Assembly: GCF_011806565.1 (NCBI RefSeq)
Contig: NZ_JAATOP010000005.1
Coordinates: 62,001-126,000, forward strand
Reading direction: 5' to 3'
DNA length: 64,000 nucleotides
Source: Marivivens donghaensis
GTDB taxonomy: Bacteria > Pseudomonadota > Alphaproteobacteria > Rhodobacterales > Rhodobacteraceae
This document shows, piece after piece, positions 1 to 8,978 of this stretch. Within the stretch, counting starts at the first letter, position 1. Each line of letters begins with the position of its first letter. A model generated the notes under the pieces. That model saw only the letters and a list, made by a program, of their open reading frames with translations, was not told the DNA's origin and did not search any database. A program made the translations under genes and the position numbers.

Positions 1-693
1 TTCGGCGCGGGTGTTGACGCCCAGTGTTTCTTCTTCGGGGCAGCGGACCACGGTGGCGTTCAGGCCGTCCTCGCGGGCGAGGCCTACGACGTCGGTCAGG
101 TAGTATTCGCCCGACGCGTTGTCGTTGCCGACCTTGTCGAGAAGGCCAAAAAGCGTGACCGCGTCAGCGCAAAGAACGCCGGAGTTACAAAGGCTTATGG
201 CGCGCTGTTCGTCCGTTGCGTCCTTGAATTCGACGATGGCCTTGAGGTCGTCGCCTTCGGTTTCCAGACGGCCATAGCGGACGGTCGGATCGAACACGTC
301 GAAGCCCAGCACGACGACATCATGGGTGCGGCGCGCCCACAGCATCTTCTCCAGCGTTTCGGTCGTGATGAACGGCGTGTCACCATAAAGAACAAAGACG
401 TCGCCTTCGAAGCCCTCCAGCGCCTCGCGGGCTTGCAGCACAGCGTGGCCGGTGCCGAGCTGTTCGGCCTGAAGCGCCACAGCGGTATCGGGGTTCCAGT
501 CCTTCACGGCCTTCTCGACGCGTTCGGCACCGTTGCCGGTGACGACGACGATGCGTTCGGGGTCCAGAGCCTCTCCGGCCTTCATGGCGTGTACGACGAG
601 CGGGGCGCCGGCGACTTCGTGCAGAACCTTCGGGGTGTCCGAGTTCATGCGCGTGCCCATGCCGGCAGCCAGAACGATAAGTGAAATGCTCAT
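1..693 (-). CDS. glmU: GlmU N-terminal part (UDP-GlcNAc pyrophosphorylase), cut by window edge
   Basis: The minus-strand frame opens with ATG at 693 and stays open to base 1, so only about 231 N-terminal residues are present. The start reads MSISLIVLAAG followed by MGTRM and a Lys, which is the nucleotidyltransferase signature of the GlmU uridylyltransferase domain; a GTGHAV stretch and a YGDTP motif follow. The enzyme makes UDP-N-acetylglucosamine in the cytoplasm for peptidoglycan and LPS. The C-terminal left-handed beta-helix acetyltransferase domain should lie beyond the left edge. The gene is divergent from the phosphatase gene at 808, with about 114 bp between them for both promoters. 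Confidence 0.93.
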   Translation of the reverse strand, partial: MSISLIVLAAGMGTRMNSDTPKVLHEVAGAPLVVHAMKAGEALDPERIVVVTGNGAERVEKAVKDWNPDTAVALQAEQLGTGHAVLQAREALEGFEGDVFVLYGDTPFITTETLEKMLWARRTHDVVVLGFDVFDPTVRYGRLETEGDDLKAIVEFKDATDEQRAISLCNSGVLCADAVTLFGLLDKVGNDNASGEYYLTDVVGLAREDGLNATVVRCPEEETLGVNTRAE

Positions 694-807
694 ATCGGCC
701 TCTAAATAATTTTGCCTGTGTATGGCGTCAGCCATCCCATACCGCAAGGTTTGGGGGTTCACATCACCTTTCCGTTCGTTACACCTAGGAAAAAATACAG
801 GATCATC

Positions 808-1470
808 ATGCCTACAGTAGTTTTCGACCTCGATGGAACGCTGGCCGATACGAGCCGCGATCTGGTGAATGCGGCCAACCACTGCTTCCGCGGTCTGGGC
901 CTTGGCGATGTGCTCGACCCTGTATCGGATGCGGGAACGGCGCTGCGGGGCGGGCGGGCGATGCTGACGCTCGGGTTTTCGCGCACCCAGAGCCATCCGC
1001 CCGAAGAGATCGACCGCCAGTATCCGATCCTGCTGGAGGCGTACGGCAATGATATCTGTACCCACACGGTGCTCTATCCCAATGCGATGCAGGCAGTGTC
1101 CGAGCTGAAGGACGCGGGTTTCAAGGTGTCGATCTGCACCAACAAACCGCAGGGTCTGGCGATTGATGTGCTGACCAAGCTGGGCGTGCTGAGCGAGTTC
1201 CATTCGCTGATCGGCGCGGACACGCTGCCCGTTCGCAAACCCGACCCCGAGCCCCTGCGCGAAGCGGTCCGCCGTGCTGGCGGTGATCCTGCGCGATGCC
1301 TGCTCGTGGGCGATTCCGATACCGACTTCAAAACCGCCCGGGCGGCAGGTGTTCCGTCGGTGCTGGTGACGTTCTCGCCCGCGGGCCGCTCGGTTGCCGC
1401 ATTGGGGCCTGATGCTTTGCTGGACGATTTTTCCGACCTTCCGGCAATTGCGGCGCGGCTGATCGGCTGA
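808..1470 (+). CDS. gph: HAD-family phosphoglycolate phosphatase-like protein
   Basis: The protein has 220 residues. The HAD nucleophile motif DLDGT is at residues 7-11 (D7, D9), motif II Thr is near 111 (CTNKP), the motif III Lys near 144 (RKPDP) and motif IV GDSDTD near 169. This matches the Gph/PGP subfamily, which removes phosphate from 2-phosphoglycolate. The open frame extends upstream to 712, but that extension has no family character; the ATG at 808 puts the FDLDGT strand at the N-terminus as usual. The exact substrate cannot be read from sequence, since HAD subfamilies overlap. Confidence 0.85.
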   Translation: MPTVVFDLDGTLADTSRDLVNAANHCFRGLGLGDVLDPVSDAGTALRGGRAMLTLGFSRTQSHPPEEIDRQYPILLEAYGNDICTHTVLYPNAMQAVSELKDAGFKVSICTNKPQGLAIDVLTKLGVLSEFHSLIGADTLPVRKPDPEPLREAVRRAGGDPARCLLVGDSDTDFKTARAAGVPSVLVTFSPAGRSVAALGPDALLDDFSDLPAIAARLIG

Positions 1471-1491
1471 GCCCTTGACCGTATCGGGCGG

Positions 1492-2715
1492 ATGATCCAC
1501 CGTCCGCCCATGGACGAGATTTTCAAAGGTAAATTCACCCAGCAGGAGCCGATCCCCAACGAGGGGATCGCAGCCGCCATCGACGTCATGCAAAGCGGTC
1601 GCTTGCACCGCTACAACACGATCGACGGAGAGATCGCGCAGGCCGCCCAGTTGGAAGAGGAGTTCGCCGCGCAGGTCGGTTCCCGCTACTGTCTCGCGGT
1701 CGCTTCGGGCGGCTACGCGCTGACCACGGCGATGCGCGCTTCGGGCGTGAAGCCGGGCGATACGGTCCTGACGAATGCCTTCACCTTGGCCCCGGTGCCG
1801 GGCGCGATTGCCTCGATTGGCGCGACCCCGATCTATGTCGGCGTGACCGAAGGTCTGGTCATCGACCTCGACGATCTGCGGGCCAAGGTCAGCCGCTCGA
1901 AATACCTACTGCTCTCCCACATGCGCGGGCATATCTGTGACATGGACGAGCTGATGCGCATCTGCGGCGCGGCTGGTGTTACCGTGATCGAGGACTGTGC
2001 GCACACGATGGGCGCCAACTGGAACGGCACGCCGTCGGGGCGCTTCGGGCATTTCGGCTGCTATTCGACGCAGACCTACAAGCACATGAACTCGGGCGAG
2101 GGCGGTCTGCTGGTGTCCGATGATGCCGAAGCGATGGCCCGCGCGATTATGCTCTCGGGCAGCTACATGCTGTTCGACCGCCACCGCGCCGCGCCGCCGC
2201 CCGAGACGTTCAAGCGGATCAAATACGAAACGCCGAATATCTCTGGCCGGATGGACAACCTGCGCGCCGCGATCCTGCGGCCTCAGTTGCGCAGGCTCTC
2301 CGAGCAATGCGGCAAGTGGAACGCCCGTTATCGCGTGGTCGAGGCGGGGCTGAAAGCGACCCCCGGTCTGTCACTGATCGAAAGACCCGAGGAAGAGGGC
2401 TTTGTCGCCTCATCCTTCCAGTTCCTGCTGCTCGACTGGGATGCGCGCCAGATCAAAGAGGTCGTCGACCGCTGCGCCAAGCGCGGGGTCGAGATCAAAT
2501 GGTTCGGCGGGGCGGAGCCCACGGGCTTTACCTCTCGCTATGACAGTTGGCAGTACGCGCCCTATGAACGGATGCCCGCGACCGACCGCGTGCTGAGCGG
2601 CATTCTGGACCTCAGGTTGCCGTTGACCTTTTCCCTCGATGATTGTGCAATGATCGCCCGTATCATTCGCGCCGAAGTGAGCGCTGTCTGGCAACAGGAG
2701 GCCGCCGACCAGTGA
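1492..2715 (+). CDS. DegT/DnrJ/EryC1/StrS-type PLP aminotransferase
   Basis: The protein has up to 407 residues and a fold-type I PLP enzyme pattern. It shows an ASGGYAL phosphate-anchoring loop, an EDCAH strand carrying the Asp that contacts the PLP nitrogen, and TYKHMNSGEGG, where the Lys near residue 197 is the expected Schiff-base residue. Family members transaminate keto-sugars or related cyclitols. An alternative start at 1510 (MDEIFKG) is about as likely, because neither has a strong ribosome site. The stop overlaps the GTG of the next gene (GTGA at 2712-2715), so the two are probably translationally coupled. No sugar-nucleotide genes adjoin it, so its substrate is open. Confidence 0.82.
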   Translation: MIHRPPMDEIFKGKFTQQEPIPNEGIAAAIDVMQSGRLHRYNTIDGEIAQAAQLEEEFAAQVGSRYCLAVASGGYALTTAMRASGVKPGDTVLTNAFTLAPVPGAIASIGATPIYVGVTEGLVIDLDDLRAKVSRSKYLLLSHMRGHICDMDELMRICGAAGVTVIEDCAHTMGANWNGTPSGRFGHFGCYSTQTYKHMNSGEGGLLVSDDAEAMARAIMLSGSYMLFDRHRAAPPPETFKRIKYETPNISGRMDNLRAAILRPQLRRLSEQCGKWNARYRVVEAGLKATPGLSLIERPEEEGFVASSFQFLLLDWDARQIKEVVDRCAKRGVEIKWFGGAEPTGFTSRYDSWQYAPYERMPATDRVLSGILDLRLPLTFSLDDCAMIARIIRAEVSAVWQQEAADQ

Positions 2716-3197
2716 CCCGTGAGGAGGTAGAGGAGGAAATCCGCGCCGATCTGGCGAAGCTGAACTGTGCCCAGAGTAACTTCAGCCTTCCCGATTGCGC
2801 GCCCGCCGATCCGCATGTGCTGGGGCAGGGGCCTGAATTCACATATGTCTATCGCGATACCCGGCGCACTGTGGACGGGGCCGAGCTGGTGTTTCTGTTC
2901 GTCGAACAGATGACTGTAAAGCTGGTGCGTGATGCCGAAGAACTGACCCGCGCGGCGAAAAAAGCCGGACTGTTGGCGCGACTTCGCACGAAGCGCGGCG
3001 GGTTCGGGTGCGGGGCGGATAACTACTCGCGCCAGACTTGGATGGAGGGCCACGTCCGCCTGATGTCCGCCGTTCACGAAGGCTGGGGCACCCGCGTTGC
3101 GCTGAACTACGAGATGATGCTGCGCAAATTCCCCCTCACGCAAGAAGAGCGGACGAACAGCCGCAAGCTCGATCTGTCGGCCTACGGCGTCGAATGA
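2712..3197 (+). CDS. Conserved-looking protein of unknown function
   Basis: The protein has 161 residues. The GTG start at 2712 overlaps the aminotransferase stop and sits behind a purine-rich stretch; the longer frame to 2643 lies inside the upstream gene and is unlikely. The protein is soluble and charged, with an acidic N-terminus (TREEVEEEIRADL), no signal peptide and no membrane helix. I recognise no domain. The GTGA overlap suggests it works with, or is at least made in step with, the DegT-type aminotransferase. Confidence 0.65.
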   Translation: MTREEVEEEIRADLAKLNCAQSNFSLPDCAPADPHVLGQGPEFTYVYRDTRRTVDGAELVFLFVEQMTVKLVRDAEELTRAAKKAGLLARLRTKRGGFGCGADNYSRQTWMEGHVRLMSAVHEGWGTRVALNYEMMLRKFPLTQEERTNSRKLDLSAYGVE

Positions 3198-3267
3198 CGA
3201 TTCGAATTGCCGCATTGATCGCGCTGGGTAATTCGCGGATATAGCGGCAACTGACCGAGAGGACGCT

Positions 3268-3753
3268 ATGGCCAAGATGCCCGAAGAGGGCCGTTTCGAA
3301 TACGGCAAGATGGACAAGCACACCGGCGCGCAGTGGGTTCACGTCACGCCCGAAATGGCGCGCGCGCATCCTCAGGGGCGTCTGAACCTCGCGCTGTGGC
3401 TGATCGTGATGGTCTTCGCGCTGATCGGTTTCACTTTCATCTATGGCTTTTTCGTCGCCGGCGGTGTCACGAGCCTGATCCAAGGGCTGCTCGCGCTCTT
3501 CACTGCAATCACGCTGGCCATGCGTGCGCCGATTGCGGTTATGCTGGCTGCCGCGCAGATCTTCCTCAATATTCTGCTCCAGCTTTTAGGCGGTACGTTG
3601 AAGGACCTGAGCAACATGAGTCCCGAATACGGCATTCTGACGCTCGTGATCCTCATCTTCTCCGGCCTTTCTCTGTTCTACCTGATCGAAGGCGAGCGTC
3701 CGAACCTGATCTATCGCCATCGGTTCCGCTCCTATCGCGGCAAGCAGGACTAA
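3268..3753 (+). CDS. Small integral membrane protein, unknown function
   Basis: The protein has 161 residues. A soluble N-terminal stretch of about 40 residues is followed by about four hydrophobic segments (near 42-65, 70-88, 90-110 and 122-141) and a short basic tail ending RHRFRSYRGKQD. The start at 3268 follows a GAGAGGA-like ribosome site. I recognise no catalytic motif. Its stop shares four bases (CTAA, 3750-3753) with the stop of the convergent GGDEF gene. Confidence 0.7.
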   Translation: MAKMPEEGRFEYGKMDKHTGAQWVHVTPEMARAHPQGRLNLALWLIVMVFALIGFTFIYGFFVAGGVTSLIQGLLALFTAITLAMRAPIAVMLAAAQIFLNILLQLLGGTLKDLSNMSPEYGILTLVILIFSGLSLFYLIEGERPNLIYRHRFRSYRGKQD

Positions 3754-4487
3754 GCGGCCCTGTAGCACGCGCGGCCTTCGGATTTGGCGCGAGTCAGCGC
3801 CGAGTCGGCCGCGTTGAGCGCTTCGTCCAGCGTCGTGTGCGGGCCGGCGCGCGTCATCCCGACCGAAAAGGTGAGCGGCACGCGGCTCGATCCGCAGTTG
3901 ATCGACGTGCCTTCGCTCAGCCGCTTTGCCACTTTCTCAGCATCGGCCACCGATAGCCCCGGCATGAAGATTGCGAATTCTTCGCCGCCGAGCCGTCCGA
4001 TCTCGTCGGTGTGACGGATAAACCCGCGGATATGTTCGGCCAGCGTTTCGAGGCACATGTCCCCCACCGTATGCCCGTATTCATCGTTGATGCGCCTGAA
4101 ATTGTCGGCGTTGAGCAACAGCATCGTGCCCGTCGAACGGGTCAGCGCCTCTGCCGCGCGCTTCACGAACGTGGGGCGGTTGGGAAAGCGGGTCAGCAGG
4201 TCGGTCTCGGATAGCAGCGCCATCCGGTCGACCATTTGCAGGTGATTGTTGCGCTGCCAGACCACCAGAGCCACGAGGGGCAGGGCGGTCAGGGCGCAAA
4301 GGACCAGCCATCCGAGCTCTCCGCCGCCGAAGATGTGGGTGATCCTGTGGCCCCCGCCGACCGTAGAAATGAACAAAGCCAGCAGGCAGAGCCCTGCGGC
4401 GATCATGGTCATCGGTGTGCGCGGCGAGAGGAGGGTGTGAATGACTCGCAATTCGATGGTCTCCGTCGAAACTTGAGCCGAAAGCAT
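3750..4487 (-). CDS. GGDEF-domain protein (putative diguanylate cyclase)
   Basis: The protein has 245 residues. Two membrane segments (about 28-45 and 58-77) precede a GGDEF domain of about 165 residues. The signature GGEEF is at 167-171, and an RHTD at 158-161 stands five residues before it, matching the RxxD inhibitory site for c-di-GMP. The DxLTRFPNRxxF entry motif is present. One oddity: the loop that normally reads DxDxFKxIND reads NADNFRRIND, so the first metal-ligand Asp is Asn126. It may therefore be a weak cyclase or a c-di-GMP sensor. There is no EAL domain. Confidence 0.85.
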   Translation of the reverse strand: MLSAQVSTETIELRVIHTLLSPRTPMTMIAAGLCLLALFISTVGGGHRITHIFGGGELGWLVLCALTALPLVALVVWQRNNHLQMVDRMALLSETDLLTRFPNRPTFVKRAAEALTRSTGTMLLLNADNFRRINDEYGHTVGDMCLETLAEHIRGFIRHTDEIGRLGGEEFAIFMPGLSVADAEKVAKRLSEGTSINCGSSRVPLTFSVGMTRAGPHTTLDEALNAADSALTRAKSEGRACYRAA

Positions 4488-4570
4488 AGCAATTGTTCCT
4501 TAATGCCTGATTACCGGCAAGGAATCTGTGTTTAGGGATCAAAAACCGGCCCTCCGGAGCCGCGCCTTGG

Positions 4571-4599
4571 TTGACCCTCTGCCGCCCTAGCGGTAAAGC
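4571..4599 (+). promoter_or_regulatory. Possible promoter of the nuo cluster
   Basis: In the 169-bp gap before nuoA, TTGACC (4571-4576) is separated by 17 bp from TAAAGC (4594-4599), a fair sigma-70-like spacing. It lies about 58 bp before the GTG start of nuoA. The -10 match is poor, so this is only a candidate. Confidence 0.35.
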
Positions 4600-4656
4600 C
4601 ATGACAAACATACGGACCCGCAGCGGTGCGGGGCGTGCCTTGAGAAAGGACAAATC

Positions 4657-5022
4657 GTGGAAGACATGCTTCGCGAATATCTCCCCATCGTCGTTTTTAT
4701 CGGCCTGGCAATCGTGCTCGGCCTGATTCTGGTGCTTGCAGCGGTGATTGTCGCTGTGCGTAACCCCGATCCGGAAAAAGTGTCGGCCTACGAATGCGGC
4801 TTTAACGCATTCGACGACGCGCGGATGAAATTCGACGTGCGCTTCTACCTCGTCTCGATTCTTTTCATCATCTTCGACCTCGAAGTCGCGTTCCTGTTCC
4901 CTTGGGCGGTCGCATTCAAGGATCTGAGCATGGTTGGTTTCTGGTCGATGATGGTGTTCCTCGCCGTGCTCACCGCCGGCTTTGCATATGAATGGAAGAA
5001 GGGAGCTCTGGAATGGGAGTGA
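4657..5022 (+). CDS. nuoA: NADH-quinone oxidoreductase subunit A
   Basis: The protein has 121 residues and three membrane helices, the usual NuoA size. The conserved loop carries YECGF and [17 protein letters not shown], including the ECG cysteine of the loop between the first and second helices. It is part of the membrane arm near the quinone site of complex I. The start is GTG at 4657, eight bases behind GAAAGGA; the internal ATG at 4666 is less well placed. It is the first gene of the complex I cluster, and its stop overlaps the start of nuoB. Confidence 0.97.
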   Translation: MEDMLREYLPIVVFIGLAIVLGLILVLAAVIVAVRNPDPEKVSAYECGFNAFDDARMKFDVRFYLVSILFIIFDLEVAFLFPWAVAFKDLSMVGFWSMMVFLAVLTAGFAYEWKKGALEWE

Positions 5023-5546
5023 TGACCGGCGCCAACACGGCTGGCGTGGACAAGGAAGTCGTCACGCAGGGCCTGAACCGCGAGCTGCAGGACAAGGGTT
5101 TCCTTGTCACCTCGACGGCTGACGTTATCAACTGGGCCCGTACCGGCTCGCTGCACTGGATGACCTTCGGTCTGGCCTGCTGCGCTGTCGAGATGATGCA
5201 CACCTCGATGCCGCGCTACGACATCGAACGTTACGGTACCGCACCGCGCGCATCCCCGCGCCAGTCGGACCTGATGATCGTTGCAGGCACGCTGACCAAC
5301 AAGATGGCTCCGGCGCTCCGCAAGGTGTACGACCAGATGCCGGAACCGCGCTACGTGATCTCGATGGGGTCGTGCGCGAACGGCGGTGGGTACTACCACT
5401 ATTCCTACTCGGTGGTTCGCGGCTGTGACCGCATTGTTCCGGTCGACGTTTACGTTCCGGGCTGCCCTCCGACCGCCGAAGCTCTGATGTATGGTATCCT
5501 CCAGCTTCAGCGCAAAATCCGCCGCACCGGCACAATCGTGCGTTAA
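5013..5546 (+). CDS. nuoB: NADH-quinone oxidoreductase subunit B (N2 cluster subunit)
   Basis: The protein has 177 residues and carries the terminal [4Fe-4S] cluster N2. The ligands are the tandem Cys56-Cys57 in LACCAVE, Cys121 in GSCANGG and Cys151 in PGCPPT. The ATG at 5013 sits behind GAAGGGAG; another in-frame ATG at 5022 overlaps the nuoA stop and is also possible. It passes electrons to quinone at the NuoB/NuoD interface. The sequence is very close to my recollection of Paracoccus Nqo6. Confidence 0.97.
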   Translation: MGVMTGANTAGVDKEVVTQGLNRELQDKGFLVTSTADVINWARTGSLHWMTFGLACCAVEMMHTSMPRYDIERYGTAPRASPRQSDLMIVAGTLTNKMAPALRKVYDQMPEPRYVISMGSCANGGGYYHYSYSVVRGCDRIVPVDVYVPGCPPTAEALMYGILQLQRKIRRTGTIVR

Positions 5547-5555
5547 GGAGCCGAT

Positions 5556-6161
5556 ATGTCCGAAGCACTCAAAGAGCTGGGCGCACTGCTCGAACTGAAA
5601 AAGACCGACGCCGTCGTGTCGTGGGATGTCACCCACGGCGAGCTGAACGTCGATGTCGCCCCGTCGCAACTGGTGGCCTTCGTCGAGTTTCTGAAGACCG
5701 ACGCGTCCTGCCAATTCTCGTCGCTGGTCGACATCACTGCGGTCGACTATCCGGGCCGTGCCAAGCGTTTCGACGTCGTTTACCACTTCCTGTCGATGTA
5801 CCAGAACCACCGCATCCGCCTGCGCGTTTCGGTGCGCGAGGACCAGATGGTTCCGTCGATCGTCGACGTTCACCCCTCGGCCAACTGGTTCGAGCGTGAA
5901 GTGTTCGACATGTTCGGCATTCTCTTCTCGGGTCACCCCGACCTGCGCCGCATCCTGACCGACTACGGTTTCCGTGGTTATCCGCTGCGCAAGGACTTCC
6001 CGACCACCGGTTACACCGAAGTTCGCTACGACGAAGCGCAGAAGCGCGTTGTCTACGAGCCGGTAAAGCTGGTTCAGGAATACCGTCAGTTCGATTTCAT
6101 GTCCCCGTGGGAAGGTGCTGAATACATCCTTCCGGGCGACGAAAAGGAAGGGGCCAAGTGA
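5556..6161 (+). CDS. nuoC: NADH-quinone oxidoreductase subunit C (30 kDa)
   Basis: The protein has 201 residues. The 30-kDa subunit signature is present around residues 115-150 ([27 protein letters not shown]). It is a structural subunit of the peripheral arm next to NuoD and is not fused to it here. A clear AAGGAG lies 6 bases before the ATG at 5556. Its stop shares one base with the nuoD ATG. Confidence 0.97.
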   Translation: MSEALKELGALLELKKTDAVVSWDVTHGELNVDVAPSQLVAFVEFLKTDASCQFSSLVDITAVDYPGRAKRFDVVYHFLSMYQNHRIRLRVSVREDQMVPSIVDVHPSANWFEREVFDMFGILFSGHPDLRRILTDYGFRGYPLRKDFPTTGYTEVRYDEAQKRVVYEPVKLVQEYRQFDFMSPWEGAEYILPGDEKEGAK

Positions 6162-7375
6162 TGGACGGCGCCAAAGGTTTCGAAGACGCCCTGACCGGCG
6201 AACAGAAAATCCGCAACTTCAACATCAACTTCGGTCCGCAGCACCCTGCGGCACACGGCGTTCTGCGTCTGGTGCTCGAACTTGACGGCGAGATCGTCGA
6301 GCGTTGCGACCCGCATATCGGCCTGCTGCACCGTGGCACCGAAAAGCTGATGGAAAGCCGCACGTACCTGCAAAACCTGCCGTACTTCGACCGCCTCGAC
6401 TACGTGGCGCCGATGAACCAGGAGCACGCATGGTGCCTCGCGATCGAAAAGCTGACCGGCGTCGAAGTTCCGCGCCGCGCTTCGCTGATCCGTGTTCTCT
6501 ACTCAGAAATCGGCCGCGTTCTGAACCACCTTCTGAACGTGACCACTCAGGCTATGGACGTTGGTGCGCTGACGCCGCCGCTCTGGGGCTTCGAAGAGCG
6601 CGAAAAGCTGATGATCTTCTACGAACGCGCCTGCGGTGCCCGCCTCCACGCGGCGTACTTCCGTCCCGGCGGTGTTCACCAGGATTTGCCTGACGCGCTG
6701 CTCGACGACATCGATGCTTGGGCCGATCACTTCCCGAACGTTCTGGACGATATCGACGGCCTGCTGACTGAAAACCGCATTTTCAAGCAGCGTAACGTCA
6801 ACATCGGCATCGTGAACGAGCAGGAAATCCAGGATTGGGGCTTCTCGGGCGTTATGGTCCGTGGTTCGGGCCTCGCTTGGGACCTTCGCCGTGCGCAGCC
6901 TTACGAATGCTACGACGAGTTCGAGTTCCAGATCCCCGTCGGCAAGAACGGCGACTGCTATGACCGCTACCTCGTCCGTATGGAAGAGATGCGCCAGTCG
7001 ACCTCGATCATCAAGCAGGCCACTGCCAAGCTGCGCGTCGAGCGCGGTGACGTTCTGGCCCGCGGCAAGATCACTCCGCCGAAGCGTAGCGATATGAAGA
7101 CCTCGATGGAATCGCTGATCCATCACTTCAAGCTCTACACCGAAGGCTTCCACGTCCCCGAGGGCGAGGTTTACGCTTGCGTTGAAGCCCCGAAGGGTGA
7201 ATTCGGCGTCTACCTCAAGGCCGACGGCACCAACAAGCCGTACCGCGCCAAGCTGCGCGCACCGGGTTACCTGCACCTGCAGGCGATGGACCACATCGCG
7301 ACCGGTCACCAGCTGGCCGACGTGGCTGCGATCATCGGTACGATGGACGTCGTGTTCGGCGAGATCGACCGCTAA
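6161..7375 (+). CDS. nuoD: NADH-quinone oxidoreductase subunit D (49 kDa)
   Basis: The protein has 404 residues, related to [NiFe]-hydrogenase large subunits. The N-terminus has [15 protein letters not shown], including the HxxH-like loop that helps shape the quinone cavity, followed by [11 protein letters not shown]. The C-terminus ends near GEIDR as usual. The ATG at 6161 overlaps the nuoC stop (TGATG); a GTG three bases upstream is an alternative. Together with NuoB it forms the quinone-binding chamber. Confidence 0.97.
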   Translation: MDGAKGFEDALTGEQKIRNFNINFGPQHPAAHGVLRLVLELDGEIVERCDPHIGLLHRGTEKLMESRTYLQNLPYFDRLDYVAPMNQEHAWCLAIEKLTGVEVPRRASLIRVLYSEIGRVLNHLLNVTTQAMDVGALTPPLWGFEEREKLMIFYERACGARLHAAYFRPGGVHQDLPDALLDDIDAWADHFPNVLDDIDGLLTENRIFKQRNVNIGIVNEQEIQDWGFSGVMVRGSGLAWDLRRAQPYECYDEFEFQIPVGKNGDCYDRYLVRMEEMRQSTSIIKQATAKLRVERGDVLARGKITPPKRSDMKTSMESLIHHFKLYTEGFHVPEGEVYACVEAPKGEFGVYLKADGTNKPYRAKLRAPGYLHLQAMDHIATGHQLADVAAIIGTMDVVFGEIDR

Positions 7376-7384
7376 ACAGTTTGC

Positions 7385-7410
7385 GCCGCCGACCTTTCGG
7401 GGTCGGCGGT
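7385..7410 (+). terminator. GC-rich hairpin after nuoD (attenuator or weak terminator)
   Basis: A 9-bp GC stem plus one GU pair has arms 7385-7394 and 7401-7410 around the loop TTTCGG. It is followed by CTTCTGTCCT rather than a real U-run, so partial termination or RNA protection is more likely than a full stop. Confidence 0.5.
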
Positions 7411-7437
7411 CTTCTGTCCTACGGAAAGGGCAGTGAA

Positions 7438-7707
7438 ATGAGAAAGAACATCGCCGGTATCGCGCTTGCCCTCGTGGCGACTGCGGCGCTGGCCGGAAGT
7501 CAGGAAAACGTTGACGCGCTGGTCGTTGCGATAGAAAACGGCGGCTGTGTCATGACCAACGAAAACCGCGCCACCATTCTGGCGGCATCGCGGTTGACCG
7601 AGGAAGAGGCTTTCGACGCGGAACAGACGCTTTATGCCGAAGGTCTCGCGGTTCTCGAACCAAACGGGAGCATGTCGCTCCAGACAGGGACGTGTAGCGC
7701 GTCCTGA
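7438..7707 (+). CDS. Small secreted protein of unknown function inside the nuo cluster
   Basis: The protein has 89 residues. It has a clear signal peptide (basic MRKN, a hydrophobic run of about 13 residues, and an ALA-type cleavage motif near residue 19), leaving about 70 mature residues with two cysteines (GGCVMT and GTCSAS), a possible disulfide. The ATG at 7438 follows GGAAAGGG. It lies between nuoD and nuoE. No catalytic motif is visible. The position suggests, but does not prove, a periplasmic role tied to complex I. Confidence 0.72.
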   Translation: MRKNIAGIALALVATAALAGSQENVDALVVAIENGGCVMTNENRATILAASRLTEEEAFDAEQTLYAEGLAVLEPNGSMSLQTGTCSAS

Positions 7708-7765
7708 CACTTAGAAACCAAGGCTGTGCGCAGCGCGCCGCCGCCAAGACCGGAGCCAGAGCCTG

Positions 7766-8860
7766 ATGCTTCGCCGTTTGCACCACGAACAGCCCGCTTC
7801 TTTTGCCTTTACGGCTGAAAACCAAGCCTGGGCCGAAGCCCAGATGACCAAATATCCCGAAGGCCGTCAGGCTTCGGCGATCATTCCGCTTCTGTGGCGT
7901 GCCCAAGAACAAGAAGGCTGGCTGACCCGTCCGGCAATCGAATACATCGCGGACATGCTCGGCATGGCGTACATTCGTGCGCTCGAAGTCGCGACCTTCT
8001 ACTTCATGTTCCAGCTCCAGCCGACCGGTTCGATCGCTCACATCCAGATCTGCGGCACCCTGTCGTGCATGATCTGCGGTGCGGAAGACTTGATCGCCGT
8101 CTGCAAAGAGAAGATCAACGCTCATCCGTTCACGCTGTCGGCTGACGGCAAGTTCACGTGGGAAGAGGTCGAATGCCTCGGTTCCTGCACGAACGCGCCG
8201 ATGGCCCAGATCGGCAAGGACTATTACGAAGACCTCACCGCCGACAAACTGCGCTGGCTGCTCGACGAGCTGGCCGCCGGTAACGTTCCGGTTCCGGGAC
8301 CGCAGAACGGCCGCTATGCAGCAGAGCCGCTGTCCGGCCTGACCTCGCTGACCGACCACGAAAGCGGCAAGCAGCAGTACAACGCTTCGGCCCAGCTGGC
8401 TGTCGACATCGGCGACACCGTCAAGCGTATCGACGGCACCGAAGTTCCGCTGCTGACCCCGTGGCTCGGCAAGCAGGGCACCGCGAAGGCGACCCAGAAG
8501 CAGATCGAAGAAAACGAACCGAAGCCTGCCGAAGGCAAGCCGGTCGACGAAACCGGTGTGACCGTTCAGGAAGCCACCGTCGACGGCAACGGCCGTCCGG
8601 AAGCCGACGTTCAGGTCGAAGGCACCCAGCCCGAACTGCTCGACGCTCCGCGTGACGGCGGCGCCGACGATCTGAAAAAGATCGCCGGCATCGGTCCGAA
8701 AGCCGAAGAGCAGCTGAACGGCATCGGTGTCTACCACTACGCCCAGATCGCTTCGTGGAGCGAAGACGAGGCGACCTGGATCAACACCCGCCTGAACTAC
8801 AAAGGCCGCGTCGAGCGTGAAAACTGGATCGGCCAAGCCAAGGATCTGGCTGGTAACTGA
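7766..8860 (+). CDS. nuoE: NADH-quinone oxidoreductase subunit E (24 kDa) with C-terminal helix-hairpin-helix extension
   Basis: The protein has 364 residues, against roughly 160-240 in typical NuoE. Residues 1-180 are the thioredoxin-like [2Fe-2S] subunit with ligands Cys96, Cys101, Cys137 and Cys141. Residues about 205-295 are a low-complexity Glu/Pro/Ala linker. Residues about 300-362 form a helix-hairpin-helix-like module ([17 protein letters not shown], then a Trp-containing helix). The same module recurs in the next gene. The N-terminal part holds cluster N1a and pairs with NuoF. Confidence 0.95.
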   Translation: MLRRLHHEQPASFAFTAENQAWAEAQMTKYPEGRQASAIIPLLWRAQEQEGWLTRPAIEYIADMLGMAYIRALEVATFYFMFQLQPTGSIAHIQICGTLSCMICGAEDLIAVCKEKINAHPFTLSADGKFTWEEVECLGSCTNAPMAQIGKDYYEDLTADKLRWLLDELAAGNVPVPGPQNGRYAAEPLSGLTSLTDHESGKQQYNASAQLAVDIGDTVKRIDGTEVPLLTPWLGKQGTAKATQKQIEENEPKPAEGKPVDETGVTVQEATVDGNGRPEADVQVEGTQPELLDAPRDGGADDLKKIAGIGPKAEEQLNGIGVYHYAQIASWSEDEATWINTRLNYKGRVERENWIGQAKDLAGN

Positions 8861-8978
8861 TTGGTAGGGCAGGGAAAACTCTGCCCCGTTCCATCGGGCC
8901 GCTTTTCACAGGAGTAGGATCATAACCCGTTCCGCATCGACCACTGCCTGCCAGCGCAACTGCTGGATCGCCGCTGCG

